Assembly: GCA_903924005.1 (NCBI GenBank)
Contig: CAIXZV010000003.1
Span: 1-6,820, forward strand
Direction of reading: 5' to 3'
Length of the DNA: 6,820 bases
DNA from: an uncultured Chloroflexota bacterium
Lineage (GTDB): Bacteria > Chloroflexota > Limnocylindria > Limnocylindrales > CSP1-4
Every line of letters starts with the position of its first letter. The stretch's first letter is position 1. The position numbers and the translations under genes were made by a program. Shown here piece by piece: positions 1 to 5,996 of the stretch. The notes beneath the pieces were generated by a model, which worked only from the letters and a program-made list of their open reading frames with translations, was not told where the DNA came from and searched no databases.

Positions 1-87
1 CTGATGGCGGGCGTCCTGGTGGTTGTGGCGATCTACGCCCGGATCCTGGGCACCGAGGAGCTCTCGGCCAGCGCGGGGAGGATGTAG
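1..87 (+). CDS. ABC transporter permease, C-terminal end only (PotB-like, partial)
   Basis: An open frame enters from the left edge in frame 1 and stops at TAG 85-87, giving 28 visible residues. It starts with a hydrophobic stretch (LMAGVLVVVAIYARIL) and ends in a short polar tail (GTEELSASAGRM). This looks like the last transmembrane helix and cytoplasmic tail of an ABC importer permease. The main support is context: the next gene overlaps its stop by one base and is a PotC-type permease, and PotB/PotC pairs are normally encoded in that order. The visible fragment has no diagnostic motif, because the EAA loop would lie upstream of the window. The identity as PotB is therefore inference, while the reading frame is well supported by the coupled junction. 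Confidence 0.7.
   Translation: MMAGVLVVVAIYARILGTEELSASAGRM
75..81 (+). promoter_or_regulatory. Shine-Dalgarno site for the PotC-like permease
   Basis: GGGGAGG lies inside the last codons of the upstream gene, five bases before the GTG at 87. Its strength and spacing decide the GTG start, since no ATG is available nearby in that frame. The start overlaps the upstream TAG by one base (TAGTG), which points to translational coupling of the two permease subunits. Confidence 0.75.
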
Positions 88-968
88 TGGCAACCGCGAA
101 GACCGCCTCCACGCGAGGCCAGGCCAGACGGAGCGCCACCCGCCCCCGTGGCGGTGCCCGCGGCGTCCTCGGCCGTCTGGCGGACAAGTACCTGCTGGTC
201 GTCTACACGGCGCTCGCGGTCATCTACCTGCTGCTGCCGGTCTTCGTCATCATCCTGTTCAGCTTCAACAACCCGCCCGGGCGCTCCAACTTCCTCTGGG
301 CAGGCTTCACGCTCAAGTACTGGCTGAACCCCTTTGGGGTGTCGGGCCTACCTGACGCGGTGGTCCTGAGCCTGGAGATCGCCTTCCTGTCCACGATGAT
401 CTCCACGGTCCTTGGCACGCTGGTGGCGATCGCCCTTGAGCGCTACCGGTTCCGCGGGCGGGCGCCCATCAACGCGCTGATCTTCCTGCCCATGGCCACG
501 CCAGAGATCATCATGGGCGCCTCGCTGCTCACCATGTTTGTGTCCATCGGCGCGGCGCCGTTCTTCCCGCTCAACTTCACAACCATCCTGATCGCGCACG
601 TGATGTTCAACATCAGCTACGTCGTGGTCACGGTGCGCGCGAGGCTTGCGGGCTTCCCACGGCACCTCGAGGAGGCGGCGGCTGACCTGTACGCCAACGA
701 GTGGCAGACCTTCCGCCGCGTGACGTTCCCGCTGATCCTGCCCGGCGTGATGGCAGGCGCGCTGCTTGCCTTCAGCCTGTCGATCGACGACTTCGTCATC
801 ACCAACTTCTCGGCCGGCAAAACGCAGACGTTCCCGATGTTTATCTACGCGAAGGCGAAGATTGGCATTCCCGTGCAGGTGAACGTCATCGGGACGATCA
901 TCTTCCTCGTCGCCGTGGGGGCGGTCGCCATCACCACGCTCGCGTCACGCCGCTCCAACAAGCGCTAG
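87..968 (+). CDS. potC: Polyamine-type ABC transporter permease (PotC family)
   Basis: This is a 293-residue inner-membrane permease subunit of a spermidine/putrescine-type ABC importer. It would pair with PotB, an ATPase (PotA) and a substrate-binding protein (PotD) to bring amines into the cell. Six hydrophobic helices are visible at about residues 35-58, 91-117, 129-153, 160-184, 212-232 and 263-287. The cytoplasmic EAA loop that docks on the ATPase is clear at about 195-214 (EEAAADLYANEWQTFRRVTF), followed by LILPGVMAGALLAFSLSIDDF, a typical PotC/PotI-like stretch. The first 30 or so residues are an Arg-rich extension that makes the protein somewhat longer than E. coli PotC. The GTG start is supported by a strong ribosome site and by the one-base overlap with the previous gene. 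The family is secure, but the exact substrate (putrescine, spermidine or another cationic amine) cannot be read from the permease. Confidence 0.9.
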   Translation: MATAKTASTRGQARRSATRPRGGARGVLGRLADKYLLVVYTALAVIYLLLPVFVIILFSFNNPPGRSNFLWAGFTLKYWLNPFGVSGLPDAVVLSLEIAFLSTMISTVLGTLVAIALERYRFRGRAPINALIFLPMATPEIIMGASLLTMFVSIGAAPFFPLNFTTILIAHVMFNISYVVVTVRARLAGFPRHLEEAAADLYANEWQTFRRVTFPLILPGVMAGALLAFSLSIDDFVITNFSAGKTQTFPMFIYAKAKIGIPVQVNVIGTIIFLVAVGAVAITTLASRRSNKR

Positions 969-1029
969 CCTCGCCGCCAGACACACCGCCCGCGGCTACA
1001 CGCAGGGCGCGCCCACGCAGGAGTCCGAC
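969..1029 (+). other. Short spacer between permease and aminotransferase
   Basis: These 61 bases contain no ORF and no convincing promoter. A 10-base palindrome, GGGCGCGCCC, lies at 1005-1014 just before the ribosome site of the next gene. CGCAGG occurs on both sides of it (1001-1006 and 1016-1021). The lack of a terminator with a T-tract fits read-through from the transporter genes into the aminotransferase. Confidence 0.4.
1019..1023 (+). promoter_or_regulatory. Shine-Dalgarno site for the aminotransferase
   Basis: AGGAG lies six bases before the ATG at 1030. The sequence and spacing are both good and fix this start over later in-frame codons. Confidence 0.75.
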
Positions 1030-2355
1030 ATGGTTGACACCGTCACGCGGGCCGTCGCGTCCGCCACGCCACTGCCCGACCGGTCTGTGGTTCCGCCCGT
1101 CTGGGGCCGCATCTTCAACCTTGTCGTGGACCACGGCGAGGGAAGCTGGCTGGTGACGCCAGAGGGCGAGCGGTATCTGGACTACACGTCGGGCATCGGG
1201 GTGACCAACACCGGCCACGCACATCCGCATGTGGCGGCCGCCGTTGCCGCGCAGGCGTCCAAGCTGCTCCACGGCCAGCAGAACATCGTCTACCACGAGG
1301 CGGGACTGCGCCTGTACGACAGGCTTGCGCACCTGCTCCCAGGCGGGCCCTGGACGGCGTTCCTCTCCAACAGCGGCGCCGAGGCGGTTGAGGCTGCGGT
1401 GAAGCTTGCCCGCGTCGCCACCGGCCGACCGGCGATCATCGCGTTCCGCTACGGCTTCCACGGCCGCACGGGTCAGGCCATGGCGCTCACCGCCGCCAAG
1501 GATGTCTACCGCGGCGCCTTTGAGCCGCTGCCGGGCTCCGTCTACCACGCTGCGCTCCCCTACTGCTACCGCGCCCCCGGCGGCGGGCACGACCCATCCG
1601 CCTGCACGTGCGACTGGGAGGAGCAGCTGGACCTGCTGTTCCACCAACTGGTCTTCCCGGACAAGGTTGCCGGCATCATCATCGAGCCCGTCATCGGCGA
1701 GGGCGGCTACATCGTCCCGCCGCCAGGCTTCCTGCCCAGACTCCGCGAGATCACGCGCCAACACGGGATCATGCTCATCGCGGACGAGGTGCAGACGGGC
1801 TTTGGCCGGACCGGCGAGATGTTTGCCGTCCAGCACTGGGACGTGGAGCCGGACATCATCGTCATGGCCAAGGGCATCGCGTCCGGGCTGCCGCTGTCGG
1901 GCATTCTTGCGCGATCGGACATCATGGCCAAGTTCCCGCCCAGCTCCCACGGCGGCACGTTTGGCGGCAACGTTGTGGCCTGCGCGGCGGCCATGGCCAC
2001 GCTGGACGTCATCGAGGATGAGCACCTGCTCGCCAACACGCGGGAGCGTGGCGCCCAGTTCATCAGTGGGCTCCGGGCGCTCCAGGCAAGGCACCCCTCC
2101 ATCGGCGACGTGCGGGGCCTCGGCCTCATGGTTGCGATGGAGTTTGTCAAGCCGGGCGTCGGCGACGGGCGCGTCCCGGATCCGGCGGTCACCAAGCGCG
2201 TGCAGGCTGCCTGCTTCGACCGGAAGCTGATGCTCCTCACGGCGGGCACATATGTCAACGTGGTGCGGATCATTCCGCCGCTGGTCACAACGGAAGAAGA
2301 GGTAGAACTGGCCCTCCGGATCATTGCCGAGGCACTAGACGCGGCTAGCGCCTGA
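1030..2355 (+). CDS. Class III PLP-dependent aminotransferase (GABA/omega-amino acid type)
   Basis: This is a complete 441-residue, cytosolic fold-type I aminotransferase, normal in length for the 4-aminobutyrate/acetylornithine group. Such enzymes move an amino group from an omega-amine or amino acid to a keto acid. Visible landmarks are the cofactor-phosphate loop NSGAEA (114-119), YGFHGRT (141-147), the Asp-Glu-Val-Gln motif whose D252 pairs with the PLP ring nitrogen (DEVQTGFGRTG, from 252), the expected Schiff-base lysine K281 in MAKGIASGLPLSG, and GGTFGGN (308-314). A Cys-bearing loop, YCYRAPGGGHDPSACTC (178-194), lies between the two halves. Similar Cys-containing loops occur in some archaeal and bacterial GABA-type aminotransferases. 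The gene sits 61 bases after a polyamine-type permease, so an amine-derived substrate such as GABA or putrescine is plausible. The substrate is inferred. Acetylornithine or taurine-type activity cannot be excluded, so no symbol is given. Confidence 0.92.
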   Translation: MVDTVTRAVASATPLPDRSVVPPVWGRIFNLVVDHGEGSWLVTPEGERYLDYTSGIGVTNTGHAHPHVAAAVAAQASKLLHGQQNIVYHEAGLRLYDRLAHLLPGGPWTAFLSNSGAEAVEAAVKLARVATGRPAIIAFRYGFHGRTGQAMALTAAKDVYRGAFEPLPGSVYHAALPYCYRAPGGGHDPSACTCDWEEQLDLLFHQLVFPDKVAGIIIEPVIGEGGYIVPPPGFLPRLREITRQHGIMLIADEVQTGFGRTGEMFAVQHWDVEPDIIVMAKGIASGLPLSGILARSDIMAKFPPSSHGGTFGGNVVACAAAMATLDVIEDEHLLANTRERGAQFISGLRALQARHPSIGDVRGLGLMVAMEFVKPGVGDGRVPDPAVTKRVQAACFDRKLMLLTAGTYVNVVRIIPPLVTTEEEVELALRIIAEALDAASA

Positions 2356-2371
2356 CGCGCAGACTCAGTGC

Positions 2372-3040
2372 ATGGACGAGCACGAGCAAGACCACGGTGA
2401 AGTCCAGGCGCGCGAGCGACTAGAGGCGCTGTTTGAGGGGTTTGACCGGCTGACACCAGACGAGCTTGCCCACATGGGCATGCGCCGGGATCACGGTGAA
2501 GCGCGCCGGAGCCTTCTGCGCGTCTGCGCCGAGGCTGCAGAGAAGCACGGCCGCACCGAACTGTTCGGGGAGGCCCGCACGCAGGCGCGTGATGCGGTCA
2601 TGAACCGCTACTCCGCCGGCAGCCTGCACCCCACCTTTATCGGCCTCAACTGGGGCCTGTCGCAGGGCACCGTGGAGGACCGCGTCTCCGTGGTGCAGGC
2701 GCTCGAGGACGCTGCCGCGGCCGCTGTGGTTGCAGACTTGGTGGACCGCGACGTTGTTGACGCGCTGTCGGTGGACGCAGAGCACCTGGTGGACCTCTCG
2801 GCCGGAGACGTCTCGGACGGATCCCTGGCCCACGCGGTGGCACTGCCGGCGCCCGGTCTGCACGACACGAAGTCGCGCAAGGCGGCCGTTGGCTTTGGCG
2901 CCCTCGTGGTGGGGATACTTGCCATCTCGGCAAGCCTGCTCGCCGCTGGCACCGGGGTTGCGTTGGACGTGTCGGTTGCAACCGGGTTTGCGATTGGCGC
3001 CGTTGGCGCGGGCATCGTGTTTGCGCTCTCGCGTCGCTAG
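2372..3040 (+). CDS. Unknown protein with C-terminal two-helix membrane hairpin (paralogue A)
   Basis: I do not recognise a named family for this 222-residue protein. Residues about 12-145 are charged and predicted mostly helical (for example ARERLEALFEGFDRL and SVVQALEDAAAAAVVADLVD), with no catalytic motif I can identify. After a polar linker and a basic KSRK (167-170) come two hydrophobic segments, at about 171-192 and 200-219, and the protein ends in SRR. The positive-inside rule would put both the soluble domain and the short tail in the cytoplasm. The ATG lies 16 bases after the aminotransferase stop without a clear Shine-Dalgarno, so expression probably depends on coupling. The next gene encodes a protein of the same layout and with matching sequence blocks, indicating an old tandem duplication. 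Coding is supported by GC-biased third positions and the tight spacing on both sides. Confidence 0.8.
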   Translation: MDEHEQDHGEVQARERLEALFEGFDRLTPDELAHMGMRRDHGEARRSLLRVCAEAAEKHGRTELFGEARTQARDAVMNRYSAGSLHPTFIGLNWGLSQGTVEDRVSVVQALEDAAAAAVVADLVDRDVVDALSVDAEHLVDLSAGDVSDGSLAHAVALPAPGLHDTKSRKAAVGFGALVVGILAISASLLAAGTGVALDVSVATGFAIGAVGAGIVFALSRR

Positions 3041-3052
3041 CGCGGCTGACGC

Positions 3053-3754
3053 ATGGAGATCCGGCCCAATGAGCTGAGCGATCCCGGCGAACGGGCGGCC
3101 TGGACGCGCGTCGAGACGCTGTTTGCGGGCCTCGACGAGGTGGCGCCACCCGCCTTGATGATGTCCGTGCGCAGCTCGCTCACTCAGGAGGAGCGCGCGG
3201 ACTTGCTTGACCGGGCGGAGACCCTGGTTGAAGGACTCGGGCGGGGCGAACTGCTGCACGCCGCCACCGAGCATTTGGAGGCGGCCCTCTCGGCGCGGCT
3301 CGGCGGGCAGGCGTACCGCTACGCCGCCAGCACCGGCCGCCCGGAGGACCTCGCCGCGATCATGCGTGCGCTGCACGACCTGCTGCTCGCAACCGTCGTA
3401 GAGGATCGGCTGGCGCGCGACGACGCTGACCGGCTGGGCGCCGATGGCCGGCTCGTGTTGGGCCTCGAACCTGCGGATGGCCTGCCGTCCGCGTTGGCGG
3501 CGCCCAGCGCCGTGGTCATCGAGGAACCAAGCGAGGCAGACTGGGCAGACGCAGCTGCGGGTCCCACGGCCGTCGATCCCGACGCGAGCGTCATCGGCAG
3601 CCGACGCACGGTCGCCGCTGGCCTGTGGGGCACGGGTGTGATCGTGGCGGTCAGCATGCTGGCGATCGGTTTCAGCGGCGGCAATCCAGCGCTCGGGGTC
3701 GGCGGCGCTGTGGTTGCGCTGCTGGTGGCCGGGAGGTTCGCCAACCGCCGCTGA
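3053..3754 (+). CDS. Unknown protein with C-terminal two-helix membrane hairpin (paralogue B)
   Basis: This 233-residue protein is not recognised as a named family, but it shares its plan with the gene just upstream. Matching blocks include RVETLFAGLDEVAPPAL (19-35) against RLEALFEGFDRLTPDEL, GRGELLHAATEHLEAAL (63-79) against GRTELFGEARTQARDAV, and EDLAAIMRALHDLLLATVVEDRL (98-120) against EDRVSVVQALEDAAAAAVVADLV. A Pro/Asp/Glu-rich linker (about 138-178) is longer than in the first copy. Two hydrophobic segments follow, at about 187-207 and 210-227, with SRR before them and NRR at the C-terminus, as in the first copy. The ATG is 12 bases after the previous stop with no obvious Shine-Dalgarno, which again suggests coupled translation. 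The two could form a hetero-oligomer, but that is only inference. Confidence 0.8.
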   Translation: MEIRPNELSDPGERAAWTRVETLFAGLDEVAPPALMMSVRSSLTQEERADLLDRAETLVEGLGRGELLHAATEHLEAALSARLGGQAYRYAASTGRPEDLAAIMRALHDLLLATVVEDRLARDDADRLGADGRLVLGLEPADGLPSALAAPSAVVIEEPSEADWADAAAGPTAVDPDASVIGSRRTVAAGLWGTGVIVAVSMLAIGFSGGNPALGVGGAVVALLVAGRFANRR

Positions 3755-3760
3755 CGCCCT

Positions 3761-3934
3761 GCGTGGAGCCCGAGCGGCCTCGGCGGTGCGCCCGAACGAG
3801 GCGGGGCACCGAGGCGCACAGCAGCCAACTACTTCGGCGTGGCCCGAAGCACCTGCGGGTACGCACCGGAGGGACACCTTCCTTCCCCGTGCGAGCGCGG
3901 TGCCGACCGCCTCAGCCGGTGGCGTGGAGCCCGA
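3761..3934 (+). repeat. 13-base direct repeat pair in the intergenic region
   Basis: GCGTGGAGCCCGA is present exactly at 3761-3773 and again at 3922-3934. Each copy runs into a self-complementary tail. In the first, CCGAG-CGGC-CTCGG forms a five-pair hairpin at 3770-3783. In the second, CCCGATCGGG at 3930-3939 is a perfect 10-base palindrome. The function is unknown. Confidence 0.5.
3777..3815 (+). terminator. Imperfect GC-rich hairpin after the plus-strand run (possible terminator)
   Basis: GCCTCG (3777-3782) can pair with CGAGGC (3810-3815). Inner pairs GTGC/GCAC and CCCG/CGGG are joined through small bulges around an AACGAGG loop. It begins 23 bases after the stop of the last plus-strand gene. 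No T-run follows, so an intrinsic terminator is only a suggestion. It also competes with the small hairpin at 3770-3783. Confidence 0.3.
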
Positions 3935-3938
3935 TCGG

Positions 3939-3962
3939 GCGCCACCCGCCTGACGGGTGCGC
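3939..3962. terminator. Hairpin in the convergent gap (possible terminator)
   Basis: CACCCG (3943-3948) and CGGGTG (3954-3959) form a perfect six-pair stem around the loop CCTGA. Three more outer pairs (GCG/CGC) form if one C is bulged. The stem could act on either strand. There is no T-tract on either side, so the role is uncertain. Confidence 0.3.
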
Positions 3963-4006
3963 GTGCGCGCAAGACCCCGGCGCGCCGGACGAAGCCGCCA
4001 GCACGA

Positions 4007-4036
4007 GCGGGGCGGATCTCCGTGGCTCAGCCCCGC
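4007..4036 (-). terminator. Stem-loop directly after the stop of the minus-strand module protein
   Basis: On the minus strand GCGGGGC follows the TAG stop at 4039-4037 immediately and pairs perfectly with GCCCCGC after a 16-base loop. The seven-pair all-GC stem right after a stop codon, between convergent genes, is the best terminator candidate in the window. The downstream bases (TCGTGCTGG) lack a run of T, so it is not a canonical intrinsic terminator. Confidence 0.45.
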
Positions 4037-5014
4037 CTAGCTTTTCACCGCCGAGTACACCCACCGCGCGTCGCTCTGCGCGCTAAGGATCGTCTTGCCC
4101 TCCCAGTCAACCGTGCACTGGACCCGGTAGTACAGCTTGGTCAGCGATGGGCTGGCCGTCTCGCTCCACGTATGGGGTCCACCGGCGCCGATGGTGGCTG
4201 CCTTCACCGTGCCGCGCACCAGCGGGACCAAGGAGAGGTTGCTCGCGGCCGATCGAGCAATCAGATACCCGTTGAAATGCGAGGTCTGGCAAGCACTCCA
4301 CGTCAGCACGTTGGAGGTGGGCTTGGCCGTGACCGTGAGGGTGAGCACCCCCACCGGACGCTTGAAGCTCACCACTGGGAAGCTTTCGGCCAACAGGTGC
4401 TTGCCGCTGTCCACGCAGAAGATGCGGTAGAAGTCCGCCGCTCCCGGCGGCGGGGCGCCGTCCACGTAGGCCGGCGGGCCGCCTTGGCCAACGGTATCGA
4501 TCGCAGCGTCATTTCCGGCAAGCGGGTACGTGATGGCGTTGTCGGGCGACCGGGCGACAAGGTAGGCCCCGCCTCCTGCAGGGAACATGCATGCGGTCCA
4601 CGTCAAGGCGGCATGGCCGCCGGCGCTGTCGATGGCGACCTGGAATGCCAAGATCGGTGCCGGTGTCGGCGTGGGCTTCGGTGTCGGCGCGGGAGTGGGC
4701 TTCGGTGTCGGCGCGACGGTGGCCGCGGCGGTTGGGGCGCTGCTCGGCGACGGGCTATCCGTGGCGATGGGGGCCCCCGTGTCAGAGGGGACGCCCGAGT
4801 CGCCGGGCGCGGCGGTCACCGCGGCGGGGCTGCCGGACGAGCCGCTCGAAGGGACGCCGGTGGGCACGACAGCCGCACTGCTGGGCGAGGGGGCAGGTGT
4901 GGCCGCGGCGGGTGCGCCAGCGGGTCGGCTCGCGACAAGCCAGACGAACACCAGCAAGGCGATGCCCAGGAACAGCGCTAACACGACGGTGGAGCGGCTG
5001 ATCCTCTTGCGCAC
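4037..5014 (-). CDS. Membrane-anchored protein with Pro/Thr linker and two FN3-like modules
   Basis: From the preferred GTG at 5014 the protein has 325 residues. A basic start (RKRISR) leads into one hydrophobic helix at about 9-28, which is a signal anchor or uncleaved signal peptide; no lipobox is seen. A low-complexity Ala/Pro/Ser/Thr linker (29-120) follows, ending in PTPKPTPA-type repeats and probably spanning the cell wall or envelope. Two beta-rich modules, about 121-217 and 221-325, resemble fibronectin type III folds and each other (LTWTAC...YLVARS against LTWSAC...YLIARS; FYRIFC against YYRVQC). Each has two cysteines 58 residues apart (C142/C200 and C242/C300), probably disulfides outside the membrane. 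The frame stays open to an ATG at 5110, but GTG 5014 has the only good ribosome site. A weak TACGAT-like -10 element lies at 5064-5059. No enzymatic motif is visible. Binding or adhesion is inference. Confidence 0.82.
   Translation of the reverse strand: MRKRISRSTVVLALFLGIALLVFVWLVASRPAGAPAAATPAPSPSSAAVVPTGVPSSGSSGSPAAVTAAPGDSGVPSDTGAPIATDSPSPSSAPTAAATVAPTPKPTPAPTPKPTPTPAPILAFQVAIDSAGGHAALTWTACMFPAGGGAYLVARSPDNAITYPLAGNDAAIDTVGQGGPPAYVDGAPPPGAADFYRIFCVDSGKHLLAESFPVVSFKRPVGVLTLTVTAKPTSNVLTWSACQTSHFNGYLIARSAASNLSLVPLVRGTVKAATIGAGGPHTWSETASPSLTKLYYRVQCTVDWEGKTILSAQSDARWVYSAVKS
4664..4715 (-). repeat. 24-base tandem repeat coding for PTPKPTPA
   Basis: A 21-base segment is identical at 4671-4691 and 4695-4715, a 24-base period that encodes an eight-residue Pro-Thr-Pro-Lys unit. 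A degenerate partial copy lies next to it on the low-coordinate side (PTPAP). The repeat forms the end of the linker of the module protein. Such units commonly expand or contract between strains. Confidence 0.8.
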
Positions 5015-5020
5015 GGTCGA

Positions 5021-5026
5021 TCCTCG
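5021..5026 (-). promoter_or_regulatory. Shine-Dalgarno site that decides the GTG start of the module protein
   Basis: On the minus strand GCGAGGA ends six bases before the GTG at 5014 (AGGA-TCGACC-GTG). The in-frame upstream starts at 5110, 5047 and 5041 have no comparable purine-rich site, so the shorter protein is preferred. Confidence 0.65.
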
Positions 5027-5136
5027 CTGCTGCCCCCGCATGGACATGCGGTGGCGAAATCGTAGCGCCGCGCGAGGACGTCCCGTTGCCCCATGCGGCC
5101 GGTGCGACAAGCTGCCGCGCAGGTACGGCGGCGGTC

Positions 5137-5976
5137 TCAGCCGGTGGCGCGCAGCCGCCGGAGGATCTCCTCGTGGAGGTGCCCGTTAGAGCCCACGAAC
5201 GACGGCGCGTCGATGCGGCGCTCGCCGTTCACGTCGGTGACGCGGCCGCCGGCCTCCTCGATCACCACCACGGGTCCGGCGAGGTCCCAGGGGTACATCC
5301 CCACCTCGAACATGGCCTCGGCGGCACCCTCCGCCACCAGCGCGTAGCCCCAGAAGTCGCCGAAGCCGCGCTCGCGCCAGGCGTCTGAGATCAGCGCGTC
5401 AAAACCGGGCATCAGCCCCGAGCGTGCCGTCTCGCGCGACGACCCGTAGAGCAGCTGCGAGTCCGCGAGGTTCGTCACGCGCGACACGTGGATCTGCCGC
5501 TCCCCGTCAAGCCCCCGGGACCACGCTCCGCCGCCGCGGTACGCAAACCAGCGCTGGCGCATCGCGGGCGCGGAGATCACTCCCACCTGCAATTCGCCCT
5601 CGTGCTCGATGCCGATGAGCGTCCCAAACAGCGGCACGCCGCGGATGAAGTTGTGGGTCCCGTCAATGGGGTCGATGTACCAGCGCGTGGGCGCATCGCC
5701 ATCGGCCGTCCCGTACTCCTCGCCCACAAGGCCGTGCGCGGGGTAGCGCGCCGTGATCATCGCGCGGATCTCGCGCTCAATCCCTTGGTCCGCAATGGTC
5801 ACAAACGATCGGTCGGGCTTGCGCTCAAGGTCAAGGTCGCGCCGGAAGTGGCGCATCGCAATCTCGTCGGCCACGTCGCAGGCCGCAAGCGCAAGCGCAA
5901 GCCACTCGCGCAGCGTGGCCTCCGGGACTCGGGCAAGCGAGGCGGACCAGGCGGGACCAAATTCGGCGTCACTCAT
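5137..5976 (-). CDS. hisN: Inositol-monophosphatase-family enzyme, histidinol-phosphatase (HisN) type
   Basis: This is a 279-residue cytosolic Mg-dependent phosphatase. In the HisN subgroup it removes phosphate from L-histidinol phosphate, the penultimate step branch of histidine synthesis. Counting from a TTG two codons further upstream (5982), the metal ligands are all present: D65 in TIADQ, E88 in VGEEYG, D104 and D107 in WYIDPIDGTHNF, and D233 in PWDLAG. HisN-like features include NFIRGVPLFGTLIG, the RWFAYRGGGAW segment, RGFGDFWGYALVAEGAAE and IEEAGGRVTDVNG. ATG 5976 is chosen over TTG 5982 because TTG is rare as a start; neither has a clear ribosome site. The gene follows the GcvT-like gene by 20 bases, so they are probably co-transcribed. 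No other his gene is visible. A different sugar- or inositol-phosphate substrate remains possible. The family is near certain and the substrate moderately so. Confidence 0.85.
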   Translation of the reverse strand: MSDAEFGPAWSASLARVPEATLREWLALALAACDVADEIAMRHFRRDLDLERKPDRSFVTIADQGIEREIRAMITARYPAHGLVGEEYGTADGDAPTRWYIDPIDGTHNFIRGVPLFGTLIGIEHEGELQVGVISAPAMRQRWFAYRGGGAWSRGLDGERQIHVSRVTNLADSQLLYGSSRETARSGLMPGFDALISDAWRERGFGDFWGYALVAEGAAEAMFEVGMYPWDLAGPVVVIEEAGGRVTDVNGERRIDAPSFVGSNGHLHEEILRRLRATG

Positions 5977-5996
5977 GCCCAAGATGATGCCCGCTC

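Larger units (their letters stand above)
3755..4036. other. Convergent intergenic region rich in inverted repeats
   Basis: These 282 bases separate the 3' ends of the plus- and minus-strand gene runs. I see no credible coding sequence here: the frames that cross it are antisense or shadow frames of the neighbours. It contains GC-rich hairpins (3770-3783, 3777-3815, 3939-3962, 4007-4036) and a 12-base perfect palindrome, CCGGCGCGCCGG, at 3977-3988. The 13-mer GCGTGGAGCCCGA occurs directly repeated at 3761-3773 and 3922-3934. The likely job is transcription termination from both sides. There is no T-tract on either strand. Confidence 0.5.

Noticed and set aside
931..2094. A 387-codon minus-strand open frame opposite the aminotransferase
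   Set aside because: The plus strand carries an unmistakable PLP aminotransferase with all key motifs. The antisense product is low-complexity and shows no recognisable domain.
2420..3877. A 485-codon open frame on the minus strand opposite the two paralogues
   Set aside because: It is antisense to two well-packed plus-strand genes. Its translation is rich in Arg, His, Gln and Cys without hydrophobic structure, as expected of a shadow frame in GC-rich DNA, and it runs into the structured intergenic gap.
3755..4036. A riboswitch or small structured RNA, such as a glycine-type element, in the gap
   Set aside because: The gap lies at the 3' ends of convergent genes, not upstream of any gene, and I could match no conserved riboswitch core.
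3839..4981. A 380-codon plus-strand open frame opposite the FN3-like protein
   Set aside because: It is Arg/Gly-rich, passes through the hairpin region and is antisense to a gene with a clear membrane helix, linker and repeated modules.
5059..5064. A TACGAT -10-like element on the minus strand upstream of the FN3-like protein
   Set aside because: No convincing -35 hexamer lies 16-18 bases upstream, and the spacer is only 122 bases. It is a candidate only and not listed as a promoter.
5015..5110. Extended start of the FN3-like protein at ATG 5110
   Set aside because: The additional 32 residues are Arg/His-rich without a signal function and have no ribosome site. The GTG at 5014 has a well-spaced GCGAGGA and places the basic residues right before the membrane helix.
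3911..5149. The 14-mer CTCAGCCGGTGGCG at 3911-3924 and again at 5136-5149, over the end of the HisN-like gene
   Set aside because: Similarity stops abruptly on both sides. A single match of this length between distant points is close to chance expectation in a GC-rich window of this size, so I do not treat it as a gene remnant.
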